Of a DNA stretch of 64,000 bases, positions 15,346-25,335 are shown one piece after another. Position numbers and translations under genes: made by a program. This stretch comes from Ruminococcus sp. Lineage in GTDB: Bacteria > Bacillota > Clostridia > Oscillospirales > Acutalibacteraceae. The stretch covers positions 62,001 through 126,000 of the forward strand of contig JAFQPG010000014.1 of NCBI GenBank assembly GCA_017411835.1, read 5' to 3'. The notes beneath the pieces are model-generated. The model worked only from the letters and a program-made list of their open reading frames with translations. It did no database searches and was not told where the DNA came from. Position 1 is the first letter of the stretch, and each line of letters begins with the position of its first letter.

Positions 15346-17538
15346 TTAATGTCTTGTTATAGAAACAATGCCGTTGATATTAGCAAGTCGAGCCATAACG
15401 CTACGCAGATGGTCCATACCGTTGACGTCAATCACAACCGATACAACCGCCATACCGTCAGGAAGCTCGCGGGAGTTAAGCATATGAATATAGATATGCA
15501 TAGCGGAAAGCTGGTTCGTTACATCAGCTAAGAAGCCTGTGCGGTCTTTTGCAAAAATCTCAAGGCTTGCTTGGAAGGTTTCGTTGATATTATCCTCCCA
15601 ATGCGCATTAACCCAACGCTGTGGCTCTTCACAGGAGGAAATGTCTTCAGGCACATTTGTGCAACTGCGCTTATGGATAGACACGCCAAAACCTCTGGTA
15701 ATAAAGCCGATGATATCGTCACCCGGCAGAGGATTACAGCAACGTGAAAACTTAATCAGACAATCGTCAACGCCCTCGACCGTAACGCCTGAACCGACAC
15801 GCTTTTTGCGTGGTGGCTGTGAAGGCTCTTTAGCTTTTGTTTCTTCGTCGTATGCTTTTTTATATTTTTTCTGGTATGCATCCTTAACTCGTGGCATAAT
15901 CTTCCACAGCTGTGTACCGCCGTAGCCGATAGATGCAAAAAGGTCATCAAGAGTTGAACAATGCTGGCGGGAAATAATTGGTGCAAGACATTCTTCAAGA
16001 TCTTCTTCGTTAAAATATATACCCGCCTTTTTAATCTCGCGCTCGAACATCTCCTTACCTTGGGCGACGTTCTCTTCCCTACGCTCTTTCTTAAACCAAG
16101 AGCGAATTTTTGCACGAGCTTGATTTGTCTTTACGATATTAAGCCAGTCACGTTTCGGGCCTGTGCCTTCCTTCTGGGTTAAAATCTCGACAATCTCGCC
16201 TGTTTTAACCTGATAGTCAATCGGCACAATTCGTCTGTCGACCTTTGCGCCGACCATTCGGTTACCAACCGCAGTATGAATAGCATAAGCAACGTCGATG
16301 ACCGTAGCACCGACAGGCATACTGATAACGTCACCCTTAGGCGTAAAGACGTAGACCTCGTCAGGAGACAGGTCGTTTTTAATAGTTTTTACAATATCGG
16401 TTGCGTCCTCTGCTTCGGACTGAATCTCAAGGGTGTTGCGTATCCACGAGAGTCTGTCTTCTATAGATGAGTTTTTAGCCTCATGCATACCGAGCTTATA
16501 TTTCCAGTGTGCTGCGATACCGTATTCAGCAGTATGATGCATCTCGTAGGTACGAATCTGCACCTCAAAAGGTACGCTGTTTACATCGAAAACTGTGGTA
16601 TGCAATGACTGATACATATTAGGCTTTGGTGTGGAAATATAGTCCTTGAAACGATTTGGCAGGGGTGTAAACAAGTCGTGTACTAAACCGAGCACGTTGT
16701 AGCAATCAGGGATAGTATCAACAATTACACGCACCGCAAATACGTCAAAAATCTGGTCGAGTGTTTTGCCCTGCATATAGGTTTTGCGGTAAATGGACAA
16801 AACGCTTTTTACTCGTCCGTTTATAGTAACATTTTCTATAGTACCGCCGATTTTATCAAGAATTTTCTGCTTAATATTTCCGATAAATTCATTACGGTCT
16901 TTTTCAGAAAGTCGAAGCTCCGTTTCGATTTCTTCGTAAGCAATCGGGTCAAGGTAGCGGATAGATAAATCTTCGAGCTCTTCCTTGATGTTTTTCATAC
17001 CGAGTCGGTGAGCGATTGGTGCATAAATGTCGAGACACTCACGTGCTTTATCACGACGCTTTTGCTCCGCCACACATCCGATAGTACGCATATTGTGGAG
17101 TCTGTCAGCAAGTTTTACGATAATTACGCGAATGTCATTTGACATAGCCATAAGCATTTTGCGGATATTTTCCGCCTGATGCTCTTCTCTGTCGGTAAAT
17201 TTAATCTTGCTGATTTTGGTCAGACCGTCAACAAGCATAGCAACCTCGTTGCCAAACAGCTTTTTGACAGTATCAAGAGTCACCTGAGTGTCTTCAACTA
17301 CATCGTGCAAAAGTGCAGCGACGATAGAGTCGGTATCCATACCCATATCAGCAAGGATACACGCAACAGATGTCGGGTGAAGAATGTACGGAACGCCCGA
17401 TACTCTGCGCTGGTCACCGTGAGCTTCATCAGCAAAATGATAAGCGTTGGAAATCTTATCGATATCATAAGTAACATTACTTTTTTCAATTCGAGTCATA
17501 AGCTCGTGAAAATCCATATAATAGACTCTTTCAGGCAT
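15346..17538 (-). CDS. rel: Bifunctional (p)ppGpp synthetase/hydrolase (RelA/SpoT homologue)
   Basis: Stringent-response enzyme, 730 aa. An N-terminal HD hydrolase domain is intact (HPTSVACILADMG, HDVVEDT, RLHNMRTI; about 40-190), so the protein should both make and break (p)ppGpp. The synthetase domain (about 240-360) has EVQIRTYEMHHTAEYGIAAHWKYK. The TGS domain lies near 395-460 (VYVFTPKGDVISMPVGATVIDVAYAIH), a conserved Cys/His region near 600 (FSRCCNPLPGDDIIGF) and an ACT domain at the C-terminus. The ATG lies inside the last codons of recJ, with AGGAGGTGAGT upstream, giving an 8-bp overlap. Confidence 0.97.
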   Translation of the reverse strand: MPERVYYMDFHELMTRIEKSNVTYDIDKISNAYHFADEAHGDQRRVSGVPYILHPTSVACILADMGMDTDSIVAALLHDVVEDTQVTLDTVKKLFGNEVAMLVDGLTKISKIKFTDREEHQAENIRKMLMAMSNDIRVIIVKLADRLHNMRTIGCVAEQKRRDKARECLDIYAPIAHRLGMKNIKEELEDLSIRYLDPIAYEEIETELRLSEKDRNEFIGNIKQKILDKIGGTIENVTINGRVKSVLSIYRKTYMQGKTLDQIFDVFAVRVIVDTIPDCYNVLGLVHDLFTPLPNRFKDYISTPKPNMYQSLHTTVFDVNSVPFEVQIRTYEMHHTAEYGIAAHWKYKLGMHEAKNSSIEDRLSWIRNTLEIQSEAEDATDIVKTIKNDLSPDEVYVFTPKGDVISMPVGATVIDVAYAIHTAVGNRMVGAKVDRRIVPIDYQVKTGEIVEILTQKEGTGPKRDWLNIVKTNQARAKIRSWFKKERREENVAQGKEMFEREIKKAGIYFNEEDLEECLAPIISRQHCSTLDDLFASIGYGGTQLWKIMPRVKDAYQKKYKKAYDEETKAKEPSQPPRKKRVGSGVTVEGVDDCLIKFSRCCNPLPGDDIIGFITRGFGVSIHKRSCTNVPEDISSCEEPQRWVNAHWEDNINETFQASLEIFAKDRTGFLADVTNQLSAMHIYIHMLNSRELPDGMAVVSVVIDVNGMDHLRSVMARLANINGIVSITRH

Positions 17539-19582
17539 CCATACTCACCTCCTTAAGTTTAGAAATAATAAGTGAATCATCAAGGTTGACTTTGCCTTCA
17601 ACCTCGTTTAACTTGATTTTTGTTGAGTGCATACCCTCATAAATTTCAATAAGGGACAGCTCATTCATACACTCTAAAATAACTCGCAATTTACCGTAAG
17701 ACAAACTTGCGCTATTCAGTCTGTAAAGCAAAACATCAACAGGGAAATTAAAGCCCGAGTTTGCTCTTAAATAGCGATAGACAAGTGCAAACTCGCCTCT
17801 GTCAGGTAAAAGGTGTAACGCTTGCTGTGGTGTGATGTCATCACCGCGGCAAAACGCCTCGAAGTCCTCTTTTGAAGCAAAGATTTCTTCCTCGTCTATA
17901 TTTGAAAATCTCATTTCCTTAATTATGATGCTGAGGTTTTCGATATTATTATAAATATTTTTATCAAGAGTTACTGCACAGTCAACAACGTCTCCGACAA
18001 TGTACGGAAACTCCTTTTTTGTTGTTGAAAATTTCATTGCGGTTACTGAGTTTGCACCGCGTGATAAAGTAAGCTTTAAATGCTTTCCGCCACCGAGCTC
18101 ATGGATATCGGAAACTGTCATATTATAAAGACCGAAAAGCGGAGTCGGGTTGCCCGCGCCAAACGGCTCAAGCATAGATAGCTGGTCAGCAAGCGAAACG
18201 GAAAGCTGGGCAGGGTTTAATTTGCAGTCGAGCTCAAGCTCAGGAATAGGCATTTGTACAGTTTTAGCGTAGTCGTTGATAGCCTGAATAAAGGCATCAA
18301 TGTTCTCGCTTAAAATGCCAAAGCCCACCGCCATCGGATGTCCGCCAAACTGAGTAAGCAAATCAGAGCAAGCAAAAACAGCGTCGCAAAGCGAAAAGCC
18401 TTTTACACTTCTGCCTGATGCACGGCAAACATCGTCGTCAATAGAAATAACAATGCTCGGTTTTCCGTAGGCTTCCTTTAAACGGGAAGCTACAATGCCG
18501 ATAACTCCCTGATGCCAGTTTTCTCCGCAGACAACAATCACTCTGTTTTGCACGATAGTCGGGTCGCGTTTAATACGCCCATCAATATCATCTAAAATCT
18601 CTTTTTCAATAGCCTGTCGCTGGGTATTATCTTCACACAGCTCCTGAGCAATTTCAAAGGCTGTCTGCTCGTCTTCAGCCAAAAGCATAGAAACAGTTTT
18701 TTTAGAAAGACCTAAGCGACCGCCAGCGTTAATTCTAGGCACCAAAGTAAATGAAACGTTGCCGGTCGTGATTTTTCTATCAGAAAGTCCAGACTGCTCA
18801 ACAAGCGCTTTGATACCACATCTGTCGGAATTTGAAATATATTTAAGTCCGTTTTTTACGATAACTCGGTTGTCGCCGACAAGCTCAACAATATCGCCAA
18901 TCGTACCTAACGCCGCAAGGTCGGAGTAATTCTCGAGTATTTGCTCGGTGTCGCCGTACTCTCCTTCAATCGCCATAACGAGTTTTAAAGCAACGCCAAC
19001 GCCTGATAATTCTTTAAAAGAACTATTGCAATCTTCCTGATGCAAATCTACAATAGCAACGGCATCAGGCAAAACGGAATTTGGCATATGGTGGTCGGTG
19101 ACGACGGTATCGATATTCAGACTTTTTGCGTAAGCAATTTCGTCAACGGCGGCGATGCCGTTATCAACAGTTATGATAAGCTTGACGTCCTGATAAGCTA
19201 ACAGGTCAACCGCCTCTTTATTCATACCATAGCCTTCGCCCTCTCGTGCCGGTATGTAAAACATAACATTTGCACCGACTGTATCTAAATAAGAGTAGAG
19301 AAGTGCTGTAGATGTCACACCATCAGCATCAAAATCTCCGTAAATACAGATTTTTTCGTAGTTCTCAATAGCTTGCTTTATGCGTTCTACAGCTTTATCC
19401 ATATCTTTAGCATCAAACGGGTCGGAAAGCACGCTTTCGTTATAGAGAAAATCGTTAATCTCGTCGTCATTTATGATACCTCGAATTTCGAGTATCATAG
19501 CAATTAACATCGGAAGTTCGTGGCGCATAGAAATGTCGACAGCTATGTCTTTATTCAGTTTTGCTACTGTCCATTTCTTCAT
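17531..19582 (-). CDS. recJ: Single-stranded-DNA-specific exonuclease RecJ
   Basis: 5'-3' ssDNA exonuclease for recombination and base-excision repair. 683 aa. DHH-family motifs: YGDFDADGVTSTALLY (about 80-95), VDNGIAA, the DHH triad in VTDHHMPNSVLPDA (about 163-176), and the DHHA1 motif GGHPMAVGFG (about 414-423). A further ~230 residues follow, containing an OB fold and a helical tail. It is coupled to rel by overlapping reading frames and follows recN by 36 bp. Confidence 0.95.
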   Translation of the reverse strand: MKKWTVAKLNKDIAVDISMRHELPMLIAMILEIRGIINDDEINDFLYNESVLSDPFDAKDMDKAVERIKQAIENYEKICIYGDFDADGVTSTALLYSYLDTVGANVMFYIPAREGEGYGMNKEAVDLLAYQDVKLIITVDNGIAAVDEIAYAKSLNIDTVVTDHHMPNSVLPDAVAIVDLHQEDCNSSFKELSGVGVALKLVMAIEGEYGDTEQILENYSDLAALGTIGDIVELVGDNRVIVKNGLKYISNSDRCGIKALVEQSGLSDRKITTGNVSFTLVPRINAGGRLGLSKKTVSMLLAEDEQTAFEIAQELCEDNTQRQAIEKEILDDIDGRIKRDPTIVQNRVIVVCGENWHQGVIGIVASRLKEAYGKPSIVISIDDDVCRASGRSVKGFSLCDAVFACSDLLTQFGGHPMAVGFGILSENIDAFIQAINDYAKTVQMPIPELELDCKLNPAQLSVSLADQLSMLEPFGAGNPTPLFGLYNMTVSDIHELGGGKHLKLTLSRGANSVTAMKFSTTKKEFPYIVGDVVDCAVTLDKNIYNNIENLSIIIKEMRFSNIDEEEIFASKEDFEAFCRGDDITPQQALHLLPDRGEFALVYRYLRANSGFNFPVDVLLYRLNSASLSYGKLRVILECMNELSLIEIYEGMHSTKIKLNEVEGKVNLDDSLIISKLKEVSMDA

Positions 19583-19618
19583 ATTAAATCCCCAAATAGT
19601 AAATATATTTTATAAAAA

Positions 19619-21280
19619 TCAAGCGTTTTTGATAAGCTCTTTTGCGTGTTCAATCGCAGTTTGCGTAATATTGACGCCGTCGATAATACGAGCAAGCTCG
19701 TTTACCCTGCCATCCATATCAAGCTTATTAACGCTCGTAAAGGTTTTGTTGTTTGAAAACTCTTTGCTGATAACAAAGTGGCTGTCGGCAAGAGCGGCAA
19801 TCTGCGCTTGGTGGGTTACGCACATAACCTGTCTATCCTTTGAAACCTCTTTAAGCTTCATACCGACTTTTGATGCGGCAGAGCCTGAAATACCTGTATC
19901 AATTTCGTCAAATATCATGGTTTCAACGATATCGTGACGTGCAAGAACGGTTTTAATAGCGAGCATCATACGGGAAAGCTCACCGCCTGATGCGATTTTT
20001 GCAACAGGCTTAGGGTCTTCACCTAAGTTTACGGAAATCAAAAACTCAACCTTATCAATACCTGATTTGCAAAGTTCAGTTTCAGTAAACTTTACACAAA
20101 GGCGAACATTCGGCATCTCTAAAAAAGTCATTTCCGACTGTACCTGTGTTGAAAACTCAAGTGCTGTATCATGTCGGATTTTTGAAAGCTTTTTCGCAAA
20201 CTCAGTTGCTTTTTGCTCAAGCTCAAGAAACTTTGCTTTTAACTTTTCACGGTTTATGTCGTAGTCTTCAAGCTCTTTAAGCCTTTTCTTTGCAGACTCT
20301 AAAAAGTCGAGCATTTCTTGTTCTGTAGAGCCGTATTTACGCGATAAGCGGTAGAGCAAATCAAGTCTTTCTTCTATCGCTTCTAATCTATACGGGTCAG
20401 ACTCAATATCAGAAATACTGTCGTCAATAAGCTCAGAGATATCTTTTAGCTCGTACAAAGCATTTGCAAGTCTGTCGGATAAATCAGACAAAGACTCCTG
20501 ATATCTTGCTGATATCGCCAAAGCCGATTGAGCGTCGTCGGTCATATTAATAACGCCGTCAACATCGTCATCGCCGTCTAAAATAGCCTTTGCTTTTATA
20601 AGAGCTTTTGTGATTTTATCAGAGTTTAAAAGAGTAGTTTTTTCAGCATTAAGCTCGTCTGTTTCGCCGATTTTAATATCAGCGTTTTCAAGCTCTTCGA
20701 CCTGATAACGAAGCAAATCGATATCAGAAAGTCGCTTTGCTTCATCGTCGTTTGCGTTTTCTAAAAGTTCTTTTGCTTTTGCGTACTCGTAATAGGTTTC
20801 TCGATACAAATTAAGTAAATCGGAATTTTGTGCAAGAGCGTCGATATAATGCAGATGCAATGACGGAGACATAAGCTCAGCGTTATCCGACTGGCCATGG
20901 ATATTCACAAGATACGACGACAGCTCTTTAAGCGCTGAAACGGTAGCGGGACGAGAATTAATGCGGCAGTTGTTTTTGCCCGACAGGTTCATTTCACGCT
21001 GTAAAATAACTACACCGTCTTCAACCTCAAAGCCGAGCGACTTCGCCTTTTTCTCAACAAAGCGGGACACGTCGCTAAAGGTCGCGCTTACAAAAGCGCT
21101 GTTACAACCATTTCTTATAAGCTGTTTTGTGGTGCGTTGACCTAAAACCGCGTTGATAGAGTCGATAACAATACTTTTACCGGCACCCGTCTCACCCGTA
21201 AGCACATTAAAGCCATCGGTAAAATCAATATTCGTTTTTTCGATAACTGCTATATTTTCAATGTATAAATTTGATAACAT
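19619..21280 (-). CDS. recN: DNA repair protein RecN
   Basis: SMC-like ATPase that holds DNA ends during double-strand-break repair. 553 aa. MLSNLYIENIAVIEKTNIDFTD leads to the Walker A loop TGETGAGKS (about 29-37). The centre is a long coiled coil (about 150-370) broken by a hinge. The signature SGGELSRMMLAIKTVL and Walker B MIFDEIDTGISG follow at about 435-475. Downstream of argR by 17 bp, the same order as in most Firmicutes (argR-recN). Confidence 0.97.
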   Translation of the reverse strand: MLSNLYIENIAVIEKTNIDFTDGFNVLTGETGAGKSIVIDSINAVLGQRTTKQLIRNGCNSAFVSATFSDVSRFVEKKAKSLGFEVEDGVVILQREMNLSGKNNCRINSRPATVSALKELSSYLVNIHGQSDNAELMSPSLHLHYIDALAQNSDLLNLYRETYYEYAKAKELLENANDDEAKRLSDIDLLRYQVEELENADIKIGETDELNAEKTTLLNSDKITKALIKAKAILDGDDDVDGVINMTDDAQSALAISARYQESLSDLSDRLANALYELKDISELIDDSISDIESDPYRLEAIEERLDLLYRLSRKYGSTEQEMLDFLESAKKRLKELEDYDINREKLKAKFLELEQKATEFAKKLSKIRHDTALEFSTQVQSEMTFLEMPNVRLCVKFTETELCKSGIDKVEFLISVNLGEDPKPVAKIASGGELSRMMLAIKTVLARHDIVETMIFDEIDTGISGSAASKVGMKLKEVSKDRQVMCVTHQAQIAALADSHFVISKEFSNNKTFTSVNKLDMDGRVNELARIIDGVNITQTAIEHAKELIKNA

Positions 21281-21297
21281 TCTTTACCTCTGTGGTG

Positions 21298-21747
21298 TTA
21301 AGAAATAAATGTAGAAAATTCCTGTGTGTATGCTTTTGCGCAGTTTTCGTCCCTGCAAACAATAAAAATAGTGTCGTCGCCTGCGATAGTGCCAACTATC
21401 GTGTCGTACTCCATAGCATCAAGTGCGGCACAAACAGCCTGTGCCATACCCGCAAAGGTTTTGACAACAACCATATTCATAGCGTAATCAACGCTGACAA
21501 TAGACGAGTCAACAAGATTCAAGAAACCATTTTGTGTAACTGCCGATTTAGTCTGCGGTGCCTGATAGCGGTACTTGCCGTTTGAGTCAAGCGACTTGCT
21601 AAGTCTAAGCTTCTTTATATCGCGCGAAACGGTGGACTGGGTAACGTCAAAGCCCTCTGCTTTTAAATACTCGAGCAGTTCGTCCTGAGTCGTGATAGGA
21701 TATTTATTTATAAGTTCAACGATAGTTGAGTGTCTGTTTGATTTCAT
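21298..21747 (-). CDS. argR: Arginine repressor
   Basis: Transcription factor that senses arginine as a hexamer. 149 aa. The N-terminal winged helix (RHSTIVELINKYPITTQDELLEYLKAEGFDVTQSTVSRDIKKL) holds the conserved TQSTVSRDI recognition helix. The C-terminal oligomerisation/arginine-binding domain carries GTIAGDDTIFIVCRDE. No arginine genes are nearby. Its location here reflects the ancestral tlyA-argR-recN cluster. It starts 1 bp after nadK. Confidence 0.95.
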   Translation of the reverse strand: MKSNRHSTIVELINKYPITTQDELLEYLKAEGFDVTQSTVSRDIKKLRLSKSLDSNGKYRYQAPQTKSAVTQNGFLNLVDSSIVSVDYAMNMVVVKTFAGMAQAVCAALDAMEYDTIVGTIAGDDTIFIVCRDENCAKAYTQEFSTFIS

Positions 21748-21748
21748 T

Positions 21749-22615
21749 TTAGTTCTTCTCCTTTAACTTTTCGTTAAGCAGAGTGTAGAAATTTTTCTCT
21801 TTAAGAATTATAAGGTCAAGATGCAGGTCAGATTTTTTGATAGTCACCTTGTCACCTTTTAACAGTTCGATATTAGTCTGGCCGTCAATTACAAGGTAGC
21901 CTTTTGTTACATCGGCATTATCAACCGTAGCGGTAAGCACCGAGTCTTCTCTAAAAACTACCTGTCTTGAAGACAGAGCGTGCGGACAGATAGGCGCAAG
22001 CAATATGCAGTCCATATCAGGCTCGACAACAGGACCACCGGCAGAAAAGCTATAAGCGGTTGAACCGGTAGGCGTTGCAAAAATCATACCGTCTGCCCTG
22101 TATGTAATTATACGCTCAGAGTTTAGCGATACAGAGATTTCGATAATAGGCTTTAATATATCGCGGGTGATAGCGGCTTCGTTTACGCAAAGGTATTTTA
22201 AAATCTTTCCTTCTCGCTCAAGCTCAACGTCTAAAAGCATTCTGCGCTGGGTTTTAAAGTCACCGTTTATAAGCTTTTTAAGCTCGTTTATCTCGTAATA
22301 CTCAAGACCTGCAACAAAGCCGATGCGACCCATATTCACGCCGATAAGCGGTTTTTTGTACATAGCCGCAAACTTTGCGTTATGGATAATAGTGCCGTCA
22401 CCGCCGACGGTAATCGCAACATCGCAGTTTTTAATAACCGCTTCGTCGCTATCAAAATACATTAGCGAATCTTTATATTCATTTAGGTTTAATATTTCTT
22501 TTACAGAATTATTAAGCAAAACCGTAGCATCTTTTTGCAAAAGCAGTTTTGCAATCTGCTCGCTACAAACTTCGGCTTGGTTTTTATCTTTATTAACAAT
22601 AAGTCCGATTTTCAT
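21749..22615 (-). CDS. nadK: NAD kinase
   Basis: Phosphorylates NAD to NADP. 288 aa. GGDGT motif (ITVGGDGTIIHNAK, about 71-84), VNMGRIGFVAGL (conserved NxGxLGF variant with Arg-Ile in place of Leu), and TPTGSTAYSFSAGGPVVEPD (about 180-199). A C-terminal VDGQ-like patch follows (LVIDGQTNIELLKGD). Located between tlyA and argR as in many Clostridia. Confidence 0.96.
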   Translation of the reverse strand: MKIGLIVNKDKNQAEVCSEQIAKLLLQKDATVLLNNSVKEILNLNEYKDSLMYFDSDEAVIKNCDVAITVGGDGTIIHNAKFAAMYKKPLIGVNMGRIGFVAGLEYYEINELKKLINGDFKTQRRMLLDVELEREGKILKYLCVNEAAITRDILKPIIEISVSLNSERIITYRADGMIFATPTGSTAYSFSAGGPVVEPDMDCILLAPICPHALSSRQVVFREDSVLTATVDNADVTKGYLVIDGQTNIELLKGDKVTIKKSDLHLDLIILKEKNFYTLLNEKLKEKN

Positions 22616-22627
22616 AAAATCACCGTT

Positions 22628-23431
22628 TTATTTATCAAGTTGAGTATGGGAGTCAAGAACTACCTGACTAGCTGTTGTTGATGTTTTAAGTGATGGTTCG
22701 TCAGATTTTTTAATATGGATAAGATACTCGATATTTCCCTGTGGGCCTTTAATCGGAGAAAAATCGAGCCCGAGCACATCAAAACCGTTGTTTAAACAAA
22801 AATCAATAATCATATCAACGACGCTGATATGCACGTCCTTATCTCTTACAACTCCGTTTTTACCAACATTTTCGCGTCCTGCCTCAAACTGAGGCTTGAT
22901 AAGACAAACGCCCTCGCCCTCATCGCTTAAAAGCTGACGTGCGACAGGTAAAATAAGCTTTAGAGAAATAAAGGAAACGTCAACAGAAAAGAAGTCGATT
23001 TTATCACTTACCTGCTCATCGGTCACGTAGCGCATATTGGTACGTTCCAGATTTACGACACGACTGTCGTTGCGTAATTTCCACGCAAGCTGGCCGTAGC
23101 CAACATCAACAGAGTAAACCTTTTTTGCGCCGTTTTGAAGCATACAGTCGGTAAAACCGCCTGTTGATGCTCCGATATCCATCGTCACTTTGTCAGTCAA
23201 AGTGATAGGAAAGCTGAGCATCGCTTTTTCAAGCTTGTAGCCACCTCGGCTTACATACTTTTGCGAATCACCTCTTACTTCAAGCGGCAAGCTTTCGTCA
23301 AAGGATACACCCGGTTTATCGGCTTTTTGATTATTTACATATACAAGTCCTGCCATAATAATGGCTTTGGCTTTTTCACGACTTTCTGCAAAGCCTTTTT
23401 CGAAAACAAGTACATCGAGTCTTTTTTTCAT
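22628..23431 (-). CDS. tlyA: TlyA family rRNA 2'-O-methyltransferase
   Basis: 267 aa. An S4 RNA-binding domain at the N-terminus (KKRLDVLVFEKGFAESREKAKAIIMAGLVYVNNQ) is followed by an FtsJ/RrmJ-like methyltransferase (MDIGASTGGFTDCMLQNGAKKVYSVDVGYGQL, about 84-115; KPQFEAGRENVGKNGVVRD). TlyA in mycobacteria methylates C1409 of 16S and C1920 of 23S rRNA; the same class of activity is likely here. Older annotations as a haemolysin are misleading. Sits 21 bp after dxs. Confidence 0.94.
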   Translation of the reverse strand: MKKRLDVLVFEKGFAESREKAKAIIMAGLVYVNNQKADKPGVSFDESLPLEVRGDSQKYVSRGGYKLEKAMLSFPITLTDKVTMDIGASTGGFTDCMLQNGAKKVYSVDVGYGQLAWKLRNDSRVVNLERTNMRYVTDEQVSDKIDFFSVDVSFISLKLILPVARQLLSDEGEGVCLIKPQFEAGRENVGKNGVVRDKDVHISVVDMIIDFCLNNGFDVLGLDFSPIKGPQGNIEYLIHIKKSDEPSLKTSTTASQVVLDSHTQLDK

Positions 23432-23452
23432 CTTAACTCCTTGACTGAATTA

Positions 23453-25306
23453 TCAGTCGTTTTTCATAATCTCGTACATCGAGTCTGCATCGAGTTTGTT
23501 GTATCTAAGGGCATCAGCTACGGTAGCGTGCGGGATAAATTTATCTTCTATCGCTGTGATTTTATAAAGACCTGTGTAGCCGATTTTTGTAAGCTCGTAG
23601 TCAAAGGTCTCGCCGATGCCACCGGCTAAAATACCCTCTTCAAAGAAATGTATTTTTTCAAAGCCTTTAGCAAACTCAATCGCATTTTTATCAATAGGCT
23701 TAATTCTGCATAGCTTTAAAATGCAGATGCTTTCGCCCTCTTGCTTTAGCTTTTCGTACGCTTTTACTGCGTTTGCGAAAAGTCTGCCGTAGGTAATGAG
23801 AAGCTTTTTAGCGTTTCTGTCGCCGTAAATATCGTAGTTCATACTGCTTTGCGGCATATCAGAAACTCTTGAGATTTCACCACCGCGAGGATAACGGATA
23901 GCAACCAAGCTGTTGCAACCGTAAATCGCTGTATTAAGCGACTGCTTCATCTCATCAAAATAGCACGGTGAGAATATCGTGGTATTAGGAATAGAGTTTA
24001 GCATAGAAACGTCGAAAACGCCCTGATGGGTTTCGCCGTCTTCACCGACAATACCTGCTCTGTCAACCGCTACAACCATATGTAGCTTTTGCATCGCCGC
24101 ATCGTGGAGCAGTTGGTCGTAAGCTCGCTGTAAAAAGGTAGAGTACACCGCAAAAACAGGTATCATCCCTTTTGTCGCTAAACCGCAGGAAAAAGTAACC
24201 GCGTGCTCTTCAGCAATACCAACGTCAAAGAATCGGTCTTTATATATTCGTGAAAAGTCCACAAGTCCTGTGCCTGTACGCATAGCGGCGGTTACTGCAC
24301 AAACCTTTTCGTCGTTTTGAGCAATACGACACAAACCCTCGCCGAATACGGTGGAAAAGTCCTTTTTGCTTGAAATCGGCTCACCTGTTTCGATATGGAA
24401 CTGTCCGATACCATGAAAGCTCGCAGAGTCGCTTTCAGCGTACTGATAGCCTTTACCCTTTTTCGTAACTACGTGCAAAAGCACAGGGCCTTTAGTAGAT
24501 TTTGCGGCAAGCATGGCGTTTTTAAGCGCATCCATATCGTGACCATCAACAGGGCCGTAATATCTAAAGCCGAGCTGGTCAAATAAGGTATCTTTATAAA
24601 CTAAGTGCTTTACTCTTGACTTTGAGCGTTTGAGCAAAGACTTTATCGGAGAACCTAAAATCGGAATATGGGTAAGTATTTTTTCGACTTTGTTCTTAAC
24701 ACGCAGGTAAGTAGGCTTTACTCGAATACTTGTTAAATACCTAGCCATTGCGCCGACATTTTTAGAAATAGACATTTTATTGTCATTTAAAACGACAATA
24801 AAGTTTTTCTTAAAGCGACCTGCGTTATTTAGCCCTTCGTACGCAAGACCACCTGTCAAAGAACCGTCGCCGATAACAGCAATAGTAAAGCTGTCGTCGC
24901 CACTTAACCTTTTAGCTTCCGCGATGCCTAAAGCCGCTGAAATCGAGGTGCTCGAATGTCCTGCATTAAATGCGTCATACTCGCTCTCGCTACGCTTAGG
25001 AAAACCCGACAAACCGCCTTCGGTGCGGATAGTATTGATATCGCTGTATCTGCCTGTAAGCATCTTATGGGTATAGCACTGATGTCCTACGTCCCATACT
25101 ATGCTGTCTTCAGGGCAATTAAAGATGTAGTGTAGCATAACAGTCAGTTCAACTACGCCTAAATTTGGTGACAAATGTCCGCCGTTTACTGAAACAGTAT
25201 CAATAATCTTTTCTCTGATTTCCTCGCACAGCTTTACAAGCGCTTTTTCGTCAAGGCTTTTTAAGTCTTGTGGTGATTTAATTGTAGATAAAATCTCGTT
25301 TGACAT
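23453..25306 (-). CDS. dxs: 1-Deoxy-D-xylulose-5-phosphate synthase
   Basis: First step of the MEP isoprenoid pathway: pyruvate + glyceraldehyde 3-phosphate -> DXP + CO2, thiamine-diphosphate dependent. I start at the ATG 25306 (617 aa), which has AGTAGGT upstream; the extra codons before it begin at an unsupported TTG. Motifs: GGHLSPNLGVVELTV, WDVGHQCYTHKMLTGR, GHSSTSISAALG, the ThDP site GDGSLTGGLAYEGLNNAG, and DRAGIVGEDGETHQGVFD in the transketolase-like middle domain. It is followed by tlyA and preceded by the prenyltransferase that uses its end products. Confidence 0.97.
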   Translation of the reverse strand: MSNEILSTIKSPQDLKSLDEKALVKLCEEIREKIIDTVSVNGGHLSPNLGVVELTVMLHYIFNCPEDSIVWDVGHQCYTHKMLTGRYSDINTIRTEGGLSGFPKRSESEYDAFNAGHSSTSISAALGIAEAKRLSGDDSFTIAVIGDGSLTGGLAYEGLNNAGRFKKNFIVVLNDNKMSISKNVGAMARYLTSIRVKPTYLRVKNKVEKILTHIPILGSPIKSLLKRSKSRVKHLVYKDTLFDQLGFRYYGPVDGHDMDALKNAMLAAKSTKGPVLLHVVTKKGKGYQYAESDSASFHGIGQFHIETGEPISSKKDFSTVFGEGLCRIAQNDEKVCAVTAAMRTGTGLVDFSRIYKDRFFDVGIAEEHAVTFSCGLATKGMIPVFAVYSTFLQRAYDQLLHDAAMQKLHMVVAVDRAGIVGEDGETHQGVFDVSMLNSIPNTTIFSPCYFDEMKQSLNTAIYGCNSLVAIRYPRGGEISRVSDMPQSSMNYDIYGDRNAKKLLITYGRLFANAVKAYEKLKQEGESICILKLCRIKPIDKNAIEFAKGFEKIHFFEEGILAGGIGETFDYELTKIGYTGLYKITAIEDKFIPHATVADALRYNKLDADSMYEIMKND

Positions 25307-25335
25307 AATATTACCTACTTTATTCAAAATAAATT